DNA from: Lathyrus oleraceus
Lineage: Eukaryota > Streptophyta > Magnoliopsida > Fabales > Fabaceae
Reading direction: 5' to 3'
DNA: 64,000 nt
Assembly: GCF_024323335.1 (NCBI RefSeq)
Contig: NC_066580.1
Span: 86,909,391-86,973,390 of the forward strand
Made by a program: the position numbers and the translations under genes. How positions within the stretch are numbered: position 1 is the first letter of the stretch; every line of letters starts with the position of its first letter. Shown here in pieces: positions 22,797 to 35,094 of the stretch. The notes under the pieces were generated by a model, which ran no database searches, was not told the DNA's origin, and was given only the letters and a program-made list of their open reading frames with translations.

Positions 22797-24576
22797 TCAA
22801 TCCATTGTGAACCCGTCGATATGAATAGCCTCGGCTTTCAGATGATCAGGGTGAAGAGTGATTGAATACCAAGAACAGACGAACAATTTGCGCTCCGCTG
22901 GGGATTATTATATTTTTTGCTTTTCTTGAACCCCGAAACTTTCTGATTTTTCTTCTCTTGAACCCCGGTACTTCTTTGATTGATTTTTTTTGCTTTTTCT
23001 TGGACCCCGAACAATTATTTTCGCGCGTATGATCTCTGATCACCGCATTTGAACCCCAACAACTTCATAACACTCCTGTTTGCCAAACAATGAACCCCGA
23101 TCTCCATTTGAACCCCAGTCGCCTGACGATAACTCACGATCGCCATTGTGAACCCCATTCTCCAGAAAACACCACGTGTCTCCCTTTCTCCATTTGGACC
23201 CCGCTCTCCAGAAAACACCCCGTGCCTTCCTTTCTCCATTTGAACCCCGTTCTCCATTTTCTTGTGATAATTCCGCTGGCAACGCCGGAAATAACACCAG
23301 AACACCACTCTGATGGCGACATATCAGAGGGTACACCTTCACGAAAGGAAGGTAATCACGTGCATTTCTTCCTCCGAAGATACCCGTAACGACTTCTGTT
23401 GGCCTCGCCAAAGTCTAAGGTGACACATGATCAGAAGACAATCCTGAGGACCTCAAACCTGCTGGGGAGATAACCATCCTGACCCTGCTTGGGGAAATAA
23501 AGAAAGTCTGGCACAGAACACCCGTCGACTCGTCGAACCCTGGTATTCAACATCTAAATCCAGTGTCAGCTTTCCACTTTTGAGAGCTCCCAGGCTCGTC
23601 TGGACTTTTCTGATTCATCACCTTGTATTCTCGCCTTCTCCGCACTCCACAAAGATCGAACTCCCTGGATTCATACAAACTTTCCAGTCCTCAGACTTTG
23701 AAGAGTCTTCTTGATTAACCCTCCAGGATCGTCGCACGTTCTTCCGTCGTCTTTTCACCATTCTTCAATCCCTTGTCCCTGATTGGACTCCACGGGGATC
23801 TTTTATCAAGACTTCACATCACAACCTGCAAGTGAGTGAAAATATCTAACAGCACCTGCAAAAGGGATCGTTAGATAAAAACGTGCCCCAGGCGTGCCAA
23901 AGTTTCAACACCTAGGTCACTCAACCTTCCGAATAAGATTTCAGGTTTTCAACCTTATAAACATGCATTGGAAGGGACCTCCATGTCTCATAATGCAAAG
24001 ATTCTTTATCAAAATAAACAGATGTTTTTGCAATCAAAGCGGTAATGAAAACAAAATCAAAATTATTTGACTGAATATGCATTTTATTGATTGAAAAAGG
24101 TGTAGCTCGAAACTGAGCAATACACAGGAAGCAATTCCTGAAAAGAGGTAATTGCGCACAAAAGGAAAATCTATCCTAATGGCAATGTGAAACCGTGATC
24201 TCATCGAGTTCCAACTCGGTTACACCCCATATGTCCTCAAGACTTTCCGTGCTTTCTGCCTTTTGAACAAGACGCTTCTGATCGATCCCTGCTAGAGATT
24301 ATCCACGGTGCCTTAACCAAAGCACAAACGATCATGCTAGACGCAGTTGTTCGTTTCAATCCCTCTTTTTCCTGGACCACCCTTTCAGGTTTTCAGTCCA
24401 CCGGGATACCCTTTTTTGCCCAAGCCGCCCTTGTGGGGTTTTCGACTTGCCGGGTGTACAGTTTTTTTTCTTTTTATATACCTAATTTTTGCCCGAACGC
24501 TTTCCCTTTTTTTTTCGGTTCGCCGAGATGCCCATTTTTGCCTGGACTATTTTTTTCTTTTCATCCAGCGGGTCCC
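22797..24576 (-). other. Ogre-2 3' untranslated region
   Basis: Non-coding stretch between the integrase stop and the polypurine tract. The part at 23400-23960 matches the start of the window (Ogre-1). It includes T-rich runs near 24460-24560 and the GRACCCC repeat region. Its length (1.8 kb) and repeats differ strongly from Ogre-1 (over 4 kb), showing how fast this region changes. Confidence 0.75.
22925..23255. repeat. GRACCCC repeat array
   Basis: Nine GAACCCC or GGACCCC motifs, spaced roughly 18-50 bp, several within TTCTCCATTTGAACCCC units. The minus-strand transcript would read GGGGTTC or GGGGTCC. Confidence 0.75.
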
Positions 24577-27500
24577 TTATACGAAGTATTTTTTAACTGC
24601 GTCCGCATTCACAGGGGATGGAAAATCCTCACCATTCATGGTCGTCAACAAAAAGGCTCCACCAGAGAAAACCTTCTTGACCATGAATGGACCTTCATAA
24701 TTGGGTGTCCACTTGCCCCTACGATCGTTCTGAGGAGGAAGGATCCTTTTCAGCACCATATCTCCCACATGATATACCCGAGGTAGTACCTTTCGGTCAA
24801 AAGCACGCTTCATCCGTTGCTGGTATAGCTGCCCATGACAAATGGCCGCCAGCCTCTTTTCCTCAATCAGGCTCAACTCTTCATACCGAGTCCTTACCCA
24901 TTCAGCCTCTTGCAATTTCACGTCCATCAGGACTCTCAACGACGGAATCTGAACCTCAACCGGTAGCACGACTTCCATCCCATACACAAGCGAGAAAGGC
25001 GTTTCCCCAGTAGACGTGTGCACCGAGGTTCGATACCCATGTAACGCAAACGGAAACATCTCATGCCAGTCCTTATAGGTCATAACCATCTTCTGCACAA
25101 TCTTCTTAATATTCTTATTGGCTGCCTCAACCGCCCCATTCATCTTCGGACGATAAGGAGAAGAATTGTGATGCTCGATCTTGAATTCCCGACACAGTTC
25201 TTCCATCATCTTGTTATTCAGATTAGAACCATTATCGGTAATGATTCTCTCGGGAACCCCATATCTGCAAATGATGTCTCTTTTCAGGAATCTGGCGACG
25301 ACCTGCTTCGTCACATTCACATAAGAGGCCGCTTCCACCCATTTGGTGAAGTAATCAATACCCACTAATATGAACCGATGCCCATTCGAAGCCGTAGGCT
25401 CAATCTTCCCAATCATATCAATGCCCCACATAGCAAACGGCCACGGAGACGACATTAAGCTCAACGGGTTTGGAGGCACGTGCACCTTATTAGCATAAAT
25501 CTGGCATTTATGACATTTCCGCACGAAATTGAAACATTGGGCCTCCATCGTCATCCAATAATAACCAGCCTGTAACAACTTCTTCACCATAGCATCCCCA
25601 CTGGCATGGGTACCGAACGACGCCTCATGTACTTCTTTCATCAATTGGTTCGCTTCTTTGTCATCAACACATCTGAGCAAAACCCAATCGAAATTCCGCT
25701 TGTACAAAACCCCATCCTTGTTCAGATAGAACACCATGGCCAACCTCCTCAGAGTCTTTCGGTCCTTCTTGGATGCTCCCTCAGGATACTCTTGGGTTTC
25801 TAGATAGCGCTTGATATCAAAATACCACGGCTTCTCATCATCAGGCGCTGCCTCAATAGCAAACACATAAGCCAGTCTATCCAGACGTCCCACCTCAACA
25901 CTGGGGAACTGATTCCACCACTGTACCTTAATCAAGGCGGCCAGAGTAGCCAAAGAATCTGCCAAAGGATTTTCTTCTCTAGGCACATGATGCAATACCA
26001 CCTTGGTGAAAAATGTCAACAATCTCCTCGTATAATCCCGATATGGAATTAAATGAGATTGATGCGTATACCATTTTCCGTTAACCTGATTCACAACCAA
26101 AGCTGAATCTCCATATACAACAAGGTTCTTGATCCGCAAATCAATCGCCTCTTCAATCCCCAAGATACAAGTTTCGTATTCAGCCACGTTGTTGGTGCAC
26201 TCAAATGTTAGCCGGGCAGCAAAAGGAATGTGGGGTCCTTTCGACGTAACCAAAACAGCACCAACACCGCTACCATTCACATTAACAGCCCCATCAAACA
26301 TCAGAATCCATTCGGATTCAGGGTCAAGCCCCTCCTCCGGGATTGGTTCCTCACAATATTTCGATTTGAGAAACATGATGTCCTCATCAGGGAATTCAAA
26401 CTTCATCGGTTGATAATCCTCAATGGGTTGTTGGGCGAGGTAATCAGACAATACACTCCCCTTGATTGCTTTCTGAGAGGTATACTGAATATCATACTCG
26501 GTTAAAATCATTTGCCATCTCGCAACCCGTCCGGTCAATGCTGGCTTCTCAAAAATATACTTGATCGGATCCATCTTGGAAATCAACAATGTGGTATGAA
26601 CCAGCATATACTATCTTAGTCGGTGAGCAGCCCAGGCCAAAGCACAACAAGTTTTCTCGAACAGTGAATATCTTGTTTCACAGTCGGTAAACTTTTTGCT
26701 AAGGTAATATATGGCATGCTCTTTTCGACCAGACTCGTCATGCTGCCCCAGTACACACCTCATAGACCCCTCGAGGACCGTCAAGTACAGAATTAATGGT
26801 CGTCCCTCCACAGGAGGCATCAGAATCGGAGGCTCCTGCAAATATTCCTTTATCTTTTCAAATGCCGCTTGGCAATCATTATTCCACCTGATCGTTTGAT
26901 CTTTTCTCAACAACTTGAATATAGGTTCACACGTGGCTGTTAGGTGAGATATGAACCGTGAAATGTAGTTTAATCTACCCAAGAAACCACAAACCTCTTT
27001 TTCTGTTCTCGGTTCAGGCATTTCTTGTATTGCTTTTACTTTAGCAGGATCAACCTCGATTCCTCTTTCACTTACAATAAACCCCAGCAACTTACCGGAC
27101 CGCACCCCGAAAGTGCACTTATTCGGATTCAACCTCAGTCTGAATTGTCTCAGCCGGTCAAACAAGTTGGCCAGATCTACCAAATGCCCCTCTTCTGTCT
27201 GGGACTTTGCTATCATGTCATCAACATAGCATTCAATTTCATGATGAATCATATCATGAAACAAAGTCACCATGGCCCTCTGATAAGTGGCACCGGCGTT
27301 CTTGAGACCAAATGGCATCACCTTATAGAAGAAAGTGCCCCACGGTGTGATGAACGTTGTTTTCTCCATATCATCTGGTGACATTTTGATTTGATTATAG
27401 CCAGAAAAGCCATCCATGAAGGAAAACACCAAGAATTGAGTCGTATTATCTACCCACCCATCGATGTGAGGTAATGGGAAATCATCCTTCGGGCTAGCTC

Positions 27501-28080
27501 TATTCAGATCCCGGTAGTCCACACACATTCTCACCTTCCCATCCTTCTTCGGGACCGGCACAATATTTGCGACCTAAGGTGGATAATTAGTGACAGCGAG
27601 GAACCCCGCATCCAACTGCTTCTGTACTTCCTCTTTAATTTTCATGGCCATCTCGGATCGAGTTCTGCGCAACTTCTACTTCACTGGAGGACAATCTGCT
27701 CTCAACGGTAGCTTGTGCACCACGATATCGGTATTCAACCCTGGCATATCTTGATAAGACCAGGCGAAGATATCAACATATTCCTTCAACAAGGCTACCA
27801 TTCTGCTCTTGACACTCGCCTCCAAAGCAGCCCCAACTTTCACTTCTTTCCTGACCTCGTCGGTACCCAGGCTCACAACCTCGATCTGTTCCTCGTGCGG
27901 CTGAATCACCTTCTCCTCTTGTTTCAACAACCTGGCTAATTCCTCGGGCAGTTCACAATCATCTCCGCCTTCTTCTTCGGCATGATAGATCAGATTGTCG
28001 AAGTCATATGAGGGTGTAACAGGATTGTTATCAATGAGATCCGACGAATGATCGCATCTGCATGAATGTTGATTCATGCA
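24577..28080 (-). pseudogene. Ogre-2 pol: RT, RNase H, archaeal-type RNase H, integrase
   Basis: One minus-strand frame runs from about 28080 to 24577, interrupted only by TAG at 27676-27678, 27574-27576 and 26611-26613. RT has VPVPKKDGKVRMCVDYRDLN (27550s) and an intact YVDD (27228-27217). The usual gypsy RNase H follows (about 26800-26480). A second, archaeal-type RNase H starts at EWILMFDGA near 26310, with acidic residues in FDG, AEYE, YGDS and LADS; this extra domain is typical of the Tat lineage. Integrase has an H-x6-H...C-x2-C zinc site and catalytic D(60)D(35)E (WGIDMIG, TDNGSN, GAVEAAN). The C-terminus ends at 24577. Apart from the stops no key residue seems lost. Confidence 0.93.
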
Positions 28081-28328
28081 CTGCTTTAGAACCGAAGCGA
28101 AGCAAATTAAAAGCAAAATGAAAACAAACATTGCCATTTTATATTTGTTTTTATTAAACTTCAAAAATAAATGAAAAACATGGAACACCGCTTTTAATTG
28201 AAAAACATCCTTTCATTAATGATGCAAATTTGCAAAATGAAACATATGAGGTGGCCCTTACAATGAACCATTACGTTTCGGGCAAAATGTATGGCTTTCA
28301 TGCAAACAAAATTGGAAAACAAAAAATA
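28058..28328 (-). other. Probable Ogre intron between protease and RT
   Basis: Ogre elements are known to carry an intron between the gag-protease and RT frames. Here the protease frame ends at TAA (28329-28331), and an AT-rich stretch follows that is open only by chance. It ends in a T-rich tract and AAAGCAG (AG at 28082-28081) or, 23 bases on, TTCATGCAG (AG at 28059-28058). RT-side coding then opens. I could not pick the donor site. The two acceptors flank a hairpin (28059-28080). Confidence 0.45.
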
Positions 28329-29897
28329 TTACTCTTCACGTAGAGTGACAGTGATGATCTTTTCGGCCTTCCAGTTCTGGATCTCCATCCCTGGTACACA
28401 CAGCTTTATCCACTGATCAAGCTCACAGTCACTGTCGACCTCTTCACCCACCATACAGATGCGATCTGGATCCAGCATTCCAGCACTGGTGAACGTGAAT
28501 GGCTGACGACGTCCTCTGCCTTGCCCAGACAAGCCTCAGCCCGACTGATAACCAACCCCAAATCTGTCTTCTTTGGCAGCGATGTCAATCATCTTTCCCC
28601 AACCTGGGGCCTCTCCGCTCTTCACCACCTCGGCGGCCTGCTTATACGAAGAAATGGACGACTTATCCTCTTTAGCAAAAATAGCATTCTCCACCTTGAC
28701 GGTTTCGAATGCTTGACTTGGTGTTTCCCATATTTCACCGTCCATTTCAACATACTTGAACGATGATAGGTGGCTGACGAAGATGTCTTCTTCCCTACAA
28801 ACCGTGACGACCTGCCCGTCCCAGATATACTTCAATTTCTGGTGCAAAGTCGAAGTCACTGCTCCAGCAGCATGGATCCACGGCCAACCCAACAAGCAAC
28901 TGTATGCCGGCTGAATATCCATGACATAAAATACGGACTTAAACACCTCGGGCCCGATCTTCACAGGGAGCTCCACTTCCCCAAACACAGTCCGCTTCGA
29001 ACCATCAAAGGCTCTCACAACCAGGTCAGTTGGCCTCAAGATCACTCCTTCACAGTCCAGCTTCGCCAGGGCCTTCTTAGGAAACACATTGAGTGATGAG
29101 ACGGTATCAACCAATACGTGCGAAAGCACCACTCCTTTACACTCCATCGCAATATGTAATGCCCTATTGTGATTACGCCCATCCACAGTCAAATCCAGAT
29201 CAGTGAAACCCAGCCCATGGCTGGCATTAACATTTGACACCACTGTTTCCAACTGATTAATCGTAATCTCTTGGGGAACATAGGCTCTCTTCAGTATTTT
29301 CAGCAAAGCCTCCCTATGCCCCTCGGAGCTCAGCAATAAGGACAAAATTGAGATCTTGGATGGAGTCTGTTGCAAGTGGTCAATAAGCTTATACTCTGAC
29401 TTCTTGATGATTCTCAAAAATTCTTCAGCTTCATCATCAAGTTCTCTCTCCGACCCACCAGGCGCCGATGTCATCATAGGAGTACTCTCATTTACCACCT
29501 GCTTCCCTCTTGCCCTGGCTAAAGCCTCGGTCTTATCTTTCTTTTATTTTTCTGCCTCTGCACTCCTTAACGTGTCCGGTGCAAACAACCTTCCACTGCG
29601 AGTGAAACCACTGGGTCCGGCATTATCCACCTTTGAAATGGTGGTTTCACCTGCAGTATGATCATCCAACTTCTCCCCATTGCAATAGACCTCTCCACCA
29701 TAATGCCAGGGCACCGCATCATCATTGTCATAAGGAATTGGCCCAGGTACCGTGATAGTAACTGGAGCCGCATCTGCCAGTGTTGACAAATCGATCGGGT
29801 CGAAGTAAATGGTTATGGTGGAGATATCTTCCTTCCCCAAATCAACCTTCTCAAATCTGAGGCTTCCCTCATCCATCATGCTCTGAACAACTTCCCT
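28329..29897 (-). pseudogene. Ogre-2 protease region, catalytic triplet altered
   Basis: It continues in the same frame as gag and is broken by TAA (29544-29546) and TGA (28536-28538). It begins with an acidic linker, followed by a conserved helix-rich part (ILSLLLSSEGHREALLKIL) and the aspartic protease segment HVLVDTVSSLNVFP. The pepsin-like D-T-G triplet reads D-T-V here (codon at 29102-29100, GTC where GGC would give Gly), which should abolish activity. A hydrophobic YSCLLGWPWIH segment further on is the second conserved part of Tat-type proteases. The frame ends at LREE followed by TAA, where the intron is expected. Confidence 0.85.
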
Positions 29898-31607
29898 CTA
29901 CAAAACACACCCATTAGGAGCATCGGTGCACGCAGCACAACAATCATCACAGCCCGGGAAGACCCCATTCTTCAACAATTGTCTTTTGACCTCAGCCAAT
30001 GGAGTTTTCAACTGATCCACATTCATCAGCCCAACGGTTCTACCATCTTCAGAAATTGCATTCACCCTCATTTGACCATGCACAGGCATGGGATTAGCAT
30101 TCACATTTGGTGATGGTGCAAAGTTGATTTCCTTAGAATCCACCAAGTCCTGGACAACATACTTAAAAGCCTTACAATTTTCCACATTGTGTCTAGGGGC
30201 ACCAGAGTGGAATTCACACTTGGCGTTCTCATCATAGTTGGGAGGCCTCTGATCAAGTCTCAAAGGAGCCAAAGTCCTCAACTGAACCAACCCCAAGTCT
30301 TTCAACAGGAAGGAATATGTCACAAGTGGCCTATCAAATTGACGATCAGTCACTCGCCCTCGCACCTGATACCCGACCCTCTGCGGTCTCTGTTGAAATG
30401 GCTGTCGTTGTTGTTGCGGTTGTTGCTGTTGTGCATGTTGATTGTCAGCAGGAATGGTTACCGCAACAGTGTGCTGGTAGTAACGATCCCTACTCTGTCC
30501 CCTCTGGGCATACACAACACTTGTATCACCCTCCTTCTTTCTTTGGCCATTACCGAAGGGATTCTTCAATCCAAACGATGAAGCATTACCCTGTATCTTT
30601 CCCATTTTCAACCAGCTCTCTATTCTTTCCCCAGCCACCACTATATCAGCAAAGTTGGTAACAGGGCATCCTACCATTCTTTCAGCAAAGGTCCCCTGAA
30701 GGTTACCCATAAACAGATCAGACATTTCTCTATCTACCAACGAAGGTTGGACTCGGGCAGCCAACTCCCTCAATCTCTGTGCATATTCTTTAAACCCTTC
30801 ATTAGGCTTCTGAGACATACCCTGCAACTGGGTACGGCTAGGAGCCATATCAGCATTAAATTGGTATTGTTTAAAGAATGCATCCCCGAGATCCTGCCAG
30901 CTCTTGACATCAGATGACCTCAATTTGGTGTACCACTCCAAAGACCCACCAGACAGACTGTCCTGGAAGAAGTACATCCAGAGCTTTTGGTCCATTGTAT
31001 AGGCAGAAATCTTTCGGACGAATGCCTGGAGATGAGTTTCCGGGCAATAACTCCCATTATACTTGTCAAACGCAGGCGCTTTAAACTTCTGCGGGATCAC
31101 AATCCCCTCAACCAACCCCATGTTCGACATATTAACAACCCCCGGAGTAGCATAGCTTTCCAAAGCTCTGATTTTCTCGGCCAGCACCTGAATCTCTTTA
31201 TTCGGAGGTTGGGCACCATATTGGCCAAATTGCTCATTCAGCACGGAGAACTGGTCTTCTTCTCTATCCTCCTCGGCCCCAAAGAAAGGAGGAAACATAC
31301 TATCTTTCATATTGTTACCCACCGGACCTGGTCCACCGCCTGTGGCAACACCAAAACCCCCACCATTATTTATCACCACACCGGCAGTAGTCGTCTTCTT
31401 CCTGGGATCACCACCATCCCTAGAACCACCAAGACCGTGGTTGGAGACCCCCTCCAGATTAATACCACTGTTAGCAGCCGAAGCCCGATCGAGCTTTTCC
31501 ACCTTCTCAACCAGTGCCTTCTGCCCCAAGGCGAACCCTTGCATAACATTGATCAACTCTCCCATCTTCTCTTTCAGCTCGAGAATGTATGCGTTGGATG
31601 TATCCAT
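29898..31607 (-). pseudogene. Ogre-2 gag
   Basis: It encodes the capsid/nucleocapsid precursor. The frame is open from 31706; I prefer the ATG at 31607 (MDTSNAYILELKEKMGEL) as start because the upstream residues look like leader. It has an N-terminal coiled segment, a Gly-rich linker, the capsid core (FDKYNGSYCPETHLQAF, then LEWYTKL and FKEYAQRLRELAARV), a Gln-rich basic linker and a C-x2-H-x5-H-x4-C cluster (CEFHSGAPRHNVENC). It ends in TAG (29898-29900), after which the frame continues unbroken into the protease region, so the TAG is probably a later mutation inside a gag-protease polyprotein. Confidence 0.9.
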
Positions 31608-32135
31608 CAGCTTGGACTTGTTGCGTCTAGTAAGATATCTGTGTAGACGTGTTACGTGCAAAGGAATGACTCTACGTGCGCGAGCAATGATTCCTGAAAC
31701 AATCAAGCACGTTAGAAACTGACACCTGCAAAATAGAAGACAAGTTATTATGGTTCATGCATGAATGCAATGTCTATCCATATGAGGAACACTTTGTCTT
31801 TCGATCCTGGTTTCATCGAGACAGATAATAATTTGACAGCAATATTCTGGCACCAATCATCTGGTTTCACCATGCAGATCAGAGAGTTATGATTTAGCAA
31901 AGATATCACCCAACCATGTGTGTGCTATGTGAGTGCATAAGAAAGCAAATAAAGCTTGAATATCAATCAATGAAAGACAACAACCACTGTATATCAAAAA
32001 TGCACTACACGTGCAAAAGTCATACATCAAGTCTGATACAAATCAAATTACAATTCTCCAGAAACAGAAAGGAAATACAAGCAAATGAATTCCGTCAACA
32101 GGCCTGACGGTAATCCAACACATGATAACAAAAGT

Positions 32136-33871
32136 CTACACTGAAGAAGGTCCCCCAGACGGCTCTGCATCATCAACCATCTTGGTATACTTCACGGAGA
32201 ACCTGAGATCAGTATTCTCCTGCTGCAATCTTCTTATCTCCTTCTGGTGAATCTTCATCTGTCTGAAATAATGATCCCTCTCAGCAAGATAGTAATCTCT
32301 CTCAGCAACAATCTTCACTTTCTCAGCCTCCCATTCCGTGGCAAGGACTTTAGCTCTGACATCTCTCTGATTCTTCACAAGGATTTGTCTCCTCTTCTCA
32401 TCTTCAATATCCCTCAGAGCTCTAGCTAACTTCTCCTTGGTAATGTCACGCTCCTTTGTAGACGACTCCAACGCTTGGCTGATCTTGCGGTAATAGGCAG
32501 TGTCTATCTCAAAGCGTTTCACCTCCATGGCGTGCCTTTTATCCTGGTCTTCTATTCTCCCTTTGATTTCCTGATTAGCCCTCTGAATCCTAGCAACACT
32601 CATCTCTATCTCAGTCTTCTCTGCTTGCAGCTGATCTCTGGCCTTCTTCATCTCAAGGAATTCTTCCATGCTGACAGAAGAACGGGCCCCCTCAATCAAA
32701 GGACACCAAGGATCACCCCCAGGAAATGGTAGATGCGTGAGCTCAATCCTTTTCCTAAGCCAATCATCAAACGGAGGAAAAGACCTGCTATTAACCTTAC
32801 CAAAAGGAACCTTGCCCTTCCTCTGAATATTGCGCCATGCCCTGGAAACTTGCCTCAACTGTGACAGATTACCCTCAGCTGGGAAGTAGAAAGACTCCTG
32901 AATCTCACACTCGAGAGGAGGAACCTCCATAGCAAACCCCATTTGTCTCTTAAGAAGCGTCGAGTTGTAATTAATGCAACCTTGAACTCCAATAAGAGGC
33001 ACATTAGGAAAGCTCCCACAACTGTAAATGAAGTTTCGCCCAGCCACACCATTATGAGTCCAAGCTATGTCCTTGGCTCGCAAACCCATCAACCTGGTCG
33101 CCCAATTAACCGTAGGATCAAGAGAAACAAAGGCACCTCTGGAAGGCAGATATCCCATGAACCACTTGTGCAACAATTGAGCACAACATCTGATCAATCC
33201 CCCACGCCGCTTTTCGTTCTGATTATGGACTGAGTAATAGACATCCCCAACCAAGGTAGGAATAGGATTCCTCTGAGCAAACAACCGGATGGCATTAATG
33301 TCTACAAAGTTCTTCTGATTAGGGAACAAGATGATTCCATAAACGCTCACAGCAATCAAAGCACAGACAGCCTTCGAATCACCCAAAACAGCATGCTCCT
33401 TGGCGTTAACTTCCAAGAAACTCAGATGAAAACCGAACAACTTTCCCTTCTCCTTCAAACTCCCTTAGTCACTTCCGGGCTCAAATAAAGAGCATGAGAA
33501 ATCTCAGCAACATCAAGTTCATCCTTAGTGACATAGAAAGGAATCTGGCTCCTGATCTGAATACCCAGGATACTGGTATAATCTTCCATCAAAGGCCCTA
33601 ACAGGTAGTCCGGGAAAACAAATCATCTCAAGCCCGGGTCATAAAACTGGAGAAGAGTGTGGATGGCACTCCTATCTGTATCTGTAAGCCTGAAAACCAC
33701 TTTCAGAATACCACCATAAGTCTCACGGAACATCCCCACATGGTCAGGTGTAATCAATGCTATCATATCTTTCAACACATCAATCTTTGGATTAAAGAAG
33801 TTGTATACGACATCATCTTTCAAGCCGGGCCTTATGTATGGAACAAAGAAGTCTCTCAACCAGGATCTCAA
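32136..33871 (-). pseudogene. Ogre-2 ORF1 (extra ORF upstream of gag)
   Basis: Ogre elements have an additional ORF before gag, of unknown function. Here it runs from about 33871, with TGA at 33623-33625 and a frameshift near 33460, to the stop at 32136. The first half resembles the plant-specific domain found in Ogre ORF1 proteins (GRPxxD-type host-like domain, possibly DUF7745), with GDVYYSVHNQNEKRRGG and SLDPTVNWATRLMGLRAKD segments. The second half, from about 32680 down, is a long charged coiled coil rich in Glu, Lys and Arg. The start is uncertain because an in-frame stop lies directly before 33871. Confidence 0.8.
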
Positions 33872-34845
33872 TCAAGAATGTACCCTGTATATGGATAAAC
33901 ATGAGTTAGATGCAGATAAATGCAAAATGGGAATGATGCTGATGTATGAATGCAATGCACTGTGCCATCCTCCAAGTCAGCTGAACATCTATACTGAAGA
34001 CCCGATCTCTGAACTGATCACAACCATCTGAGGTACTGAGTAACCATAAATCCAACTCGGGGTTCCGAAATAAACGGAACCTGAGGATACATCACCATCA
34101 TCACCGAAGAACCACTGATCTGATAGCAAAAAAATAATCTGCACCAACCCAGGGAATCCTGAAATACTACGGACAGAACTCCGGCATCTCAGAAATAAGT
34201 ATCCATAAATCCGACTTATAAATAAGACTCTGATCAATAACTGAACCATTAGTCACCATCAAAGTCACCATCAGAACATGCATCTGTAAGAATCAACCCT
34301 CCCCTCACAGGTGAATCCTAATCAGGTCATCCTAAGGCGGATAATGGTCTCGACAATCGGACAAGATACTCAACGGGTTTGCCCTTTCGGGTGTACCCTT
34401 GCAGCTCTCATAAGATCATCTAAACCAAAGATCCGGGAAAGAACGATCATCGAAATCAACAACTCAGATGAGATAACCCAACCAAAGTGGAATACCCCAC
34501 AAAGGAAGAGCTCTCTCAAAAGAACCTCGTCCGGCTTGTGGTATGTCACGTCGCAACAACATGCCGATCTAACATGTGAGGAAACGTGAGACCACACTAA
34601 TCCTAGGTGTATACTCGGGCCTGGGTTTTAGCTCCGCTCAGAACACCCACCCCAAATCAGAGTAACCAAACCTGTACAAAATCTAGCACAATGATAGTAT
34701 GATGCAATAAATAAATGCAAATATATACCAGGTAATAAACATAAATGCAATAAATAAAGCAATAAAAGCAACCAAAACTATCCTAAAGAGCGCTAGGAAT
34801 AACTCGCTAAGGGAAGATCGACCAGCAAGAGGTCATCTTCTTTAG
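33872..34845 (-). other. Ogre-2 leader between primer site and ORF1
   Basis: About 970 bp without a convincing gene. Short open stretches occur on both strands but do not resemble a known family. It would be the untranslated leader of the genomic RNA. Confidence 0.6.
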
Positions 34846-34863
34846 TCCCCAACAGAGTCGCCA
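34846..34863 (-). promoter_or_regulatory. Primer-binding site of Ogre-2 (tRNA-Arg type)
   Basis: The minus strand reads TGGCGACTCTGTTGGGGA, two bases inside the LTR end, the primer site known for Ogre and complementary to a tRNA-Arg 3' end. Confidence 0.92.
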
Positions 34864-35089
34864 GCTGTCGCATCCGCGAAAAACAACCGGCGGGAAAAAC
34901 AAACAAACAGAGCCGCCACCGTGCGTTATTTATCCCAAAGGAGGGAAAGGAAACGCTCGAAGTAAACCTGGAAAGGAAATGGTCTTACGACCGGAGATTA
35001 CAAGGTACGGGATTCGGTTACGCAAGGGGAAGGTATTAGCACCCCTCACGTCCATCGTACTCGACAGGATCCACGCTCAAAAGAAAAGA

Positions 35090-35094
35090 ATAAG
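35090..35094 (+). repeat. Target-site duplicate of LARD, left
   Basis: ATAAG, repeated at 42236-42240. The undisturbed 3' LTR of Ogre-2 has one copy at the same place (18278-18282). Confidence 0.92.
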
